Positions 6,496 through 9,898 of a stretch of DNA of 9,898 nt are shown piece by piece. The notes under the pieces were generated by a model. That model did not search any database and had not been told where the DNA came from. It saw only the letters and a list, made by a program, of their open reading frames with translations. The first letter of the stretch is position 1. Every line of letters begins with the position of its first letter. The DNA is from Bacillota bacterium (GTDB taxonomy: Bacteria; Bacillota; Bacilli; Alicyclobacillales; SLC66). The translations under genes and the position numbers were made by a program. Location of the stretch: contig JAJZZT010000454.1 of NCBI GenBank assembly GCA_021797415.1, positions 1 through 9,898 on the forward strand, read 5' to 3'.

Positions 6496-8338
6496 GTTCA
6501 TCCTCCGTCCGCAGGAACGCGATGGCGCTCTTCCCCGGAATGGTCAGCGTATCTCCGGCTTTGACGAATACATCACTCTTATGCCCATATATCGCCTTGT
6601 ACAGCCCGCCGGGCAATAAAGCATCCGAACAGGTGAACTCCACCGGCCCATCGGCGTTGTTCAGCACGCAAAAGGTCGTTTCCTCCACTCCTTTATCCGG
6701 ATCTGTTGCTTGGCGCAGATAGCCGTATAGTTGTCGGGATATTCCGCGAAAGAGAGGGCGATAGGCGCCTTGCCGAAGGGATGCATGGGTGCGGCGCAAG
6801 TTCACCAATTGCTTGTAGTGTTCGAAAACGGCCCGATCCTGGTCTTCTTTTTCCCACAGCATGCCGCCGCGGCACAGCGGATCTTTTCCTCCCGTCATCC
6901 CGACCTCGTCTCCATAGTAGATGACAGGAGATCCCACTGCGGTGAATTGGACGAACATCGCCAGATCGGCTTGCCTGCGGTTGAACCGGCATTCGTCCAG
7001 GAGCCGCGGCGTATCGTGGGAATCCAGCAGACTCCAGAGATAAGGGAGAACGTTTTCAGGGTATTGCGCGCGAATTTGTTCGATCCGACAATCAAATTCC
7101 GCCGCGTCAATGACACCCTTGCCGAGCCAGTCCAGCACGGCGTGCGTAAAGGGATAGTTCATCACGGCGTCAAATTGGTCTCCGCGCAACCACGGAGTGG
7201 CCACTTGCCAGATTTCCCCGCAGATGAGGGCGTCGTGTTTGAGGTGTTTCACGCTTTGACGAAGATGTCGCCAAAAGGTGTGCTCCACTTCGTCGGATAC
7301 GTCGAGCCGCCAGCCGTCAATCCCTGTTTTCTCGATCCAGTACCGGGCAACATCAATCAGGTAGGTTTCCACTTCGGGCGTCGCCGTCCGCCATTTCGGC
7401 ATATGCGCCGCGTAAGCGAATGTCTCGTAATTCCGTTTTTTCTTCGACAGCGGCCATGAACCCGGATAGATCCAATCCGCGTACGGCGATTCGGGGCCTC
7501 TTTTCAGGATGTCAAGAAATATCGGGTGGTCACTGCCCATATGATTGAATACAGCGTCCAGGACGACGCGAATGCCGCGCTGGTGACATTCTTCAACCAA
7601 TGTGCGCAATTCATCTTCCGTTCCGAAGTCAGGATCCACACGAAGATAGTCGATCGTGTCATATTTGTGGTTGGATGACGCCTGGAAAATGGGCGTCATA
7701 TACAGCACATTGACCCCGAGTTCCGTCAGATGGTCCAGTTTGGCGCGGATACCGCTCAGATTACCCCCAAAATAGCTCTTGGCGGATGGGACGGCGTTCC
7801 ACTTGGACAATTTTCGCGCGGACGGAACGGTGCCGTCGCGGGCGAAGCGATCGGGAAAGACCTGATAGTAAATGGCGCCCTCAGCCCAAGGCGGCGCATC
7901 GAACTGGTCGCGTTCGCCCAAGTACGGCACTTCAAACGCATCGTCCCAGGAGGGGGCGTTCTCTGTAAGACCCCGCCGGCTGAAGTAAGAGACCTGTTCA
8001 TGGACGCTGATGCGAAAAAAATACTTGAACCGCTTGGTGGGAGAAACGAGCTCGGCCTGAAATAGTTCGTGTTGATCGCCGTCAAGCGCATAATGCGAGG
8101 CCGCGGCAACGGCTGTCGTTTTGTCCGCCAGAAACTTGTCGCAGTGCACCACCTCAACGCCGGAGGCCAGGTTCCGGCCAATGCGCAAACGAATGTAGAG
8201 CCGGTCCCCCTGCGCATAGGCGAAAGGTTCGATGGATTCGTGATAAACCGACAACGCCAGAAGATTCTGTGCGCCGGGCATGGCGGAGCGAGCGCGAGTG
8301 ACGGTGCGAGCGCGAGTCTGTTCCGTGCCTGAAGACAT
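6485..8338 (-). CDS. GH13 cyclomaltodextrinase / neopullulanase / maltogenic amylase
   Basis: An intracellular alpha-glucan hydrolase (GH13, subfamily 20 type), 617 residues. The start MSSGTEQ at 8338 has AAGGAAGG eight bases upstream. A longer frame to 8557 runs through the promoter and operators and is rejected. An N-terminal CBM34-like domain (about 28-135, EPFAYAQGDRLYIRLR) precedes the catalytic barrel. Visible GH13 motifs are DAVFNH (261-266), GWRLDV with nucleophile Asp346, GEIW with acid/base Glu375, and SHDTPR with Asp442. The fifth region reads MPKWRT (313-318), typical of the cyclomaltodextrinase/neopullulanase group. A C-terminal beta domain follows (about 525-617). No signal peptide is present, so it acts on imported maltodextrins. 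The first 20 residues hold a tandem TRAR repeat absent from typical members. It is transcribed with the repressor gene. Exact substrate preference (cyclodextrin, pullulan or maltodextrin) cannot be read from the sequence. Confidence 0.9.
   Translation of the reverse strand: MSSGTEQTRARTVTRARSAMPGAQNLLALSVYHESIEPFAYAQGDRLYIRLRIGRNLASGVEVVHCDKFLADKTTAVAAASHYALDGDQHELFQAELVSPTKRFKYFFRISVHEQVSYFSRRGLTENAPSWDDAFEVPYLGERDQFDAPPWAEGAIYYQVFPDRFARDGTVPSARKLSKWNAVPSAKSYFGGNLSGIRAKLDHLTELGVNVLYMTPIFQASSNHKYDTIDYLRVDPDFGTEDELRTLVEECHQRGIRVVLDAVFNHMGSDHPIFLDILKRGPESPYADWIYPGSWPLSKKKRNYETFAYAAHMPKWRTATPEVETYLIDVARYWIEKTGIDGWRLDVSDEVEHTFWRHLRQSVKHLKHDALICGEIWQVATPWLRGDQFDAVMNYPFTHAVLDWLGKGVIDAAEFDCRIEQIRAQYPENVLPYLWSLLDSHDTPRLLDECRFNRRQADLAMFVQFTAVGSPVIYYGDEVGMTGGKDPLCRGGMLWEKEDQDRAVFEHYKQLVNLRRTHASLRQGAYRPLFRGISRQLYGYLRQATDPDKGVEETTFCVLNNADGPVEFTCSDALLPGGLYKAIYGHKSDVFVKAGDTLTIPGKSAIAFLRTEDEHGR
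8288..8323. repeat. 18-bp tandem repeat in the 5' end of the GH13 gene
   Basis: Two adjacent 18-base units, 8288-8305 and 8306-8323, share the first 12 bases (GCGAGCGCGAGT) exactly. They encode the repeated TRAR in TRARTV-TRARSA near the N-terminus of the enzyme, before the CBM34-like domain. The in-frame length keeps the gene open. Confidence 0.7.
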
Positions 8339-8424
8339 ATTCGTTGCCTTCCTTTCGGAGTTAAGGACTGATGTGACGGGCCAGATCTCGATTCTCTTTG
8401 CTCTTCTGGGGGAGCAACATGCAG

Positions 8425-8438
8425 GGATAACGTTTGCA
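8425..8438 (-). promoter_or_regulatory. LacI/cre-like operator of the GH13-repressor operon
   Basis: Read on the minus strand, TGCAAACGTTATCC matches 13 of 14 positions of the CcpA cre consensus TGNAANCGNWNNCA. Its core (8426-8437) agrees with the MalR-type palindrome GCAAACGTTTGC at 10 of 12 bases. It would lie at about +13 to +26 from the predicted start of GH13 transcription, suited to repression by blocking. Whether the local repressor, CcpA or both bind cannot be decided from sequence. Confidence 0.6.
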
Positions 8439-8456
8439 TATCCGAAATGCGACTCT

Positions 8457-8485
8457 ATCTTAGCAAACGCAAAGAAATGTCGCAA
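8457..8485 (-). promoter_or_regulatory. Sigma-A-like promoter of the GH13-repressor operon
   Basis: On the minus strand TTGCGA (8485-8480) and TAAGAT (8462-8457) are separated by 17 bases. Transcription should start near 8450, giving a leader of about 110 bases. The spacer contains an operator half-site: GCAAACG on the plus strand at 8463-8469, directly next to the -10 box. Confidence 0.6.
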
Positions 8486-8566
8486 TTTAATTTGCTGTAT
8501 TCGTGATTTTTCATCTGTCGGACGAGGGGCGACAAGTTGTTTGAAGAGGTTCCCCAAGTGTTCCAG

Positions 8567-8599
8567 ATCCGCAATTCATCGCGGTTGAAGCGGATTTTT
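8567..8599 (+). terminator. Hairpin followed by a short T run, uncertain terminator
   Basis: ATCCGC-AA-TTCA (8567-8578) can pair with TGAA-GCGGAT (8586-8595) around a seven-base loop, with an AA bulge, and TTTTT follows at 8595-8599. On the plus strand this has the form of an intrinsic terminator, yet no plus-strand gene ends nearby. It could shield the binding-protein promoter from transcription entering from the left, or it could be chance. Confidence 0.3.
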
Positions 8600-8613
8600 C
8601 CTCCTGGATTCAT

Positions 8614-8645
8614 CCCGAGAAATTTCTCGTCTCACCCCGAGAAAT
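8614..8645. repeat. CCCGAGAAAT direct repeat with 22-bp period, with palindrome
   Basis: CCCGAGAAAT occurs at 8614-8623 and again at 8636-8645, a start-to-start distance of 22 bases or about two helical turns. The first copy is part of the perfect 14-base palindrome CGAGAAATTTCTCG (8616-8629). The second copy ends four bases before the -35 box of the binding-protein promoter. This position and phasing suit an activator site. The protein that would bind it is unknown. Confidence 0.6.
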
Positions 8646-8649
8646 CCTC

Positions 8650-8678
8650 TTGCGTAATTTCTGGAGTAGGCTTATGAT
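8650..8678 (+). promoter_or_regulatory. Sigma-A-like promoter of the maltose-binding-protein gene
   Basis: TTGCGT (8650-8655) and TATGAT (8673-8678) are separated by exactly 17 bases. Transcription should start near 8685, leaving a leader of about 120 bases before the ATG at 8808. The -35 box matches the consensus at four of six positions, so an activator at the upstream repeat would be plausible. Confidence 0.65.
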
Positions 8679-8711
8679 ACTTTCTGTGAAGCTGGTGGGC
8701 TGCGCAGCGCA

Positions 8712-8725
8712 TGCAAACGATTGTT
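8712..8725 (+). promoter_or_regulatory. LacI/cre-like operator of the binding-protein gene
   Basis: TGCAAACGATTGTT keeps all fixed positions of the cre consensus except the final CA. Its core (8713-8724) matches the MalR-type palindrome GCAAACGTTTGC at 10 of 12 bases. It would lie at about +28 to +41 of the predicted transcript, mirroring the operator of the divergent operon. Confidence 0.6.
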
Positions 8726-8730
8726 CTGGC

Positions 8731-8758
8731 GCTGTGATGCATGACAACAGCTGTGATG
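8731..8758. repeat. GCTGTGATG direct repeat in the leader
   Basis: GCTGTGATG occurs at 8731-8739 and 8750-8758. The first copy overlaps an imperfect palindrome, TGTGATGCATGACA (8733-8746, 12 of 14 bases symmetric). It lies in the untranslated leader of the binding-protein gene, just after the operator. Its function is unknown. Confidence 0.4.
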
Positions 8759-8807
8759 GGATGTAAGCACTTGCAGCAAGGGACGGAAAACAGGAGGGAG
8801 TCAAAAA

Positions 8808-9898
8808 ATGAAAAAAGCAAAGAAATTCCAAACGGCGATGGCGGCCGCTATCGCACTGGGCACTGTCGCGGTTGGTCTGGGCGCTGCTCCGCAGAATGTC
8901 GCCGCGCAAACAGTTCATCGCACGGCTGCCAGAGTGTCGCTGCCGCGTGGCGTTCACCTGACGGTGTGGTCCTACTGGGGACTTCCGGAGTTCACGGTCG
9001 TGCAACAGTTTGCGCAGAAGTGGGCGAAAGCGCACGGCGACACCGTGACCGTGATCAACCAGAGCGCGGTGTCCGGCGGATACCAGTTTTACGCCACCGC
9101 AGCGCGGGCGGGGAAAGGGCCCGACGTTGCGGTAGCCATGCCGCACGATAATCTTGGCCTGTTTCGCGAAGAAGGCTTGATCGCCCCCATCCCGAACAAC
9201 ATGATCAACCGGAAATCCTATACGCCGACGGAGATGAACGCCGTGACGTTCGGCGGGACTGCATACGCGTATCCGATGTCCGTGCAATCGACCGCTCTCT
9301 TCTACAATAAAAAATTGATCAAGACACCTCCCGTCACGTGGGCGCAGTTTGTCAAAGACGCCAATCAGCACGGATTCGGTTTCTCCCAACACAACCTGTA
9401 CTATGATTTTGCGTTTATCAGCGGTATGGGAGGCTACATCTTTGGCAACCATAACGGTACTTTGGACCCCGCGGACATCGGCCTAGCGTCTCCCGGCGCA
9501 ATCAAGGGTTTCGCACTCCTGCATGCCATGGACTGGTCGTATCACTGGATGAATCCGAATACGACGGGCGCCATTTCCCTTGCTCATTTCACAAGCGGGA
9601 AACTCGGGATGATGATTGACGGACCATGGGATGTTTCGAACGATCAGAAGGCGAAAATCGATCTCGGGGTTGCGCCGTTGCCCAAGCTCCCCAACGGGAA
9701 GCCGGCCCGTCCGTTTATCGGCGTGATGACGGCCATGGTCAATCAACGCGGGCACAACATCCCGTCCGCCACGGCGCTGGCCCAGTATCTCTCGACGGCT
9801 CCGGAAATCCAGTTTTTCCGTGTCAATGCGGACCTGCCGGCGCTCGTCAATTTGCAGAATTCCAAAGAAGTGCAGAGCAATCCTTTCGACGCGGCGTT
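8808..9898 (+). CDS. malE: Maltose/maltodextrin-binding ABC transporter protein (3' end outside window)
   Basis: A solute-binding protein of the MalE cluster, with 363 residues visible and the C-terminus cut by the window edge (MalE-type proteins are usually about 400-430 residues). The ATG at 8808 has AGGAGGG (8792-8798) nine bases upstream. The N-terminus has the charged segment KKAKK, a hydrophobic run at about 9-27 and a possible signal-peptidase I site after VAA (31-33). MalE-like segments follow: TVWSYWG (52-58), GKGPDVAVAMPHDNLG (102-117), AYPMSVQSTALFYNKKL (154-170), FTSGKLGMMIDGPWD (261-275) and GVAPLPKLPNGKP (287-299). It should capture maltodextrins outside the membrane and pass them to permeases probably encoded just downstream. 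Oddly, no cysteine occurs in the signal region or elsewhere in the visible part, so there is no lipobox to anchor it, unlike most Gram-positive binding proteins. Confidence 0.9.
   Translation, partial: MKKAKKFQTAMAAAIALGTVAVGLGAAPQNVAAQTVHRTAARVSLPRGVHLTVWSYWGLPEFTVVQQFAQKWAKAHGDTVTVINQSAVSGGYQFYATAARAGKGPDVAVAMPHDNLGLFREEGLIAPIPNNMINRKSYTPTEMNAVTFGGTAYAYPMSVQSTALFYNKKLIKTPPVTWAQFVKDANQHGFGFSQHNLYYDFAFISGMGGYIFGNHNGTLDPADIGLASPGAIKGFALLHAMDWSYHWMNPNTTGAISLAHFTSGKLGMMIDGPWDVSNDQKAKIDLGVAPLPKLPNGKPARPFIGVMTAMVNQRGHNIPSATALAQYLSTAPEIQFFRVNADLPALVNLQNSKEVQSNPFDAA

Larger units (their letters stand above)
8339..8807. other. Divergent control region between GH13 and binding-protein genes
   Basis: These 469 bases hold no gene that I can support. 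They contain one promoter for each direction, LacI/cre-like operators placed after each -10 box, a spaced direct repeat and a palindrome before the right-hand promoter, and a possible hairpin at 8567-8599. The layout is that of a shared control region for a sugar regulon. Each element is listed separately. Confidence 0.7.

Noticed and set aside
6731..7459. A 242-residue plus-strand open frame opposite the GH13 gene
   Set aside because: It is antisense to the catalytic domain with all GH13 motifs on the other strand, and no independent evidence supports it.
8339..8557. A 73-residue N-terminal extension of the GH13 enzyme
   Set aside because: It would run through the promoter, operator and ribosome binding site, and does not resemble the start of the family. 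The ATG at 8338 has AAGGAAGG at proper spacing.
8610..9452. A 280-residue open frame on the minus strand opposite the binding-protein gene
   Set aside because: It is antisense to a clear MalE-type gene and crosses its promoter. Its sequence is of the kind produced by high-GC codons read in reverse and shows no family motif.
1..9898. CRISPR arrays, tRNA or rRNA genes
   Set aside because: No regularly spaced repeats of CRISPR length and no tRNA- or rRNA-like sequence was seen on either strand.

Overview
The window looks like a chromosomal segment of a moderately GC-rich Firmicute, probably in or near the Alicyclobacillaceae. The grounds are strong AGGAGG-type ribosome binding sites, sigma-A-like promoters, CcpA/LacI-type operators and a maltodextrin gene set of Gram-positive style. 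This placement is an inference from gene content, not from a marker gene.

Left part (1-3271): the last codons of an unidentified gene overlap, through TGATG, a 1078-residue SNF2/HepA-type helicase. It most resembles the large helicases of phage-defence operons (DISARM DrmD, or the BREX type 3 helicase BrxHII). The window opens in the middle of that operon, so the system itself cannot be named.

Junction (3272-3595): an orphan ribosome binding site with a GTG start is followed at once by a frameshifted scrap of the C-terminus of an IS66-family transposase. This looks like a scar where the next gene of the helicase operon was lost.

Middle (3596-5203): three tightly overlapping genes of lower GC (about 40-50% in lines counted by eye, against 57-60% in the flanking genes). 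They encode a TIGR04255-family protein, a 163-residue protein of unknown function ending in a WWL-containing domain, and a small HEPN-domain protein. The cassette has its own candidate -10 box and reads like a transferred accessory module, possibly a defence or toxin-antitoxin-like unit. Its function is not established.

Right part (5204-9898): a maltodextrin-use region. A 15-bp perfect hairpin separates the cassette from a LacI/MalR-type repressor on the minus strand. The repressor gene overlaps the end of a cytoplasmic GH13 cyclomaltodextrinase/neopullulanase gene and should be co-transcribed with it. Divergently, a maltose-binding ABC protein begins at 8808 and runs off the window. The 469-bp divergent region holds two good sigma-A-like promoters, each followed by a LacI/cre-like operator, plus a 22-bp-spaced direct repeat upstream of the binding-protein promoter. 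The simplest model is that the binding protein and permeases outside the window import maltodextrins, the GH13 enzyme cleaves them inside the cell, and the repressor and/or CcpA controls both directions.
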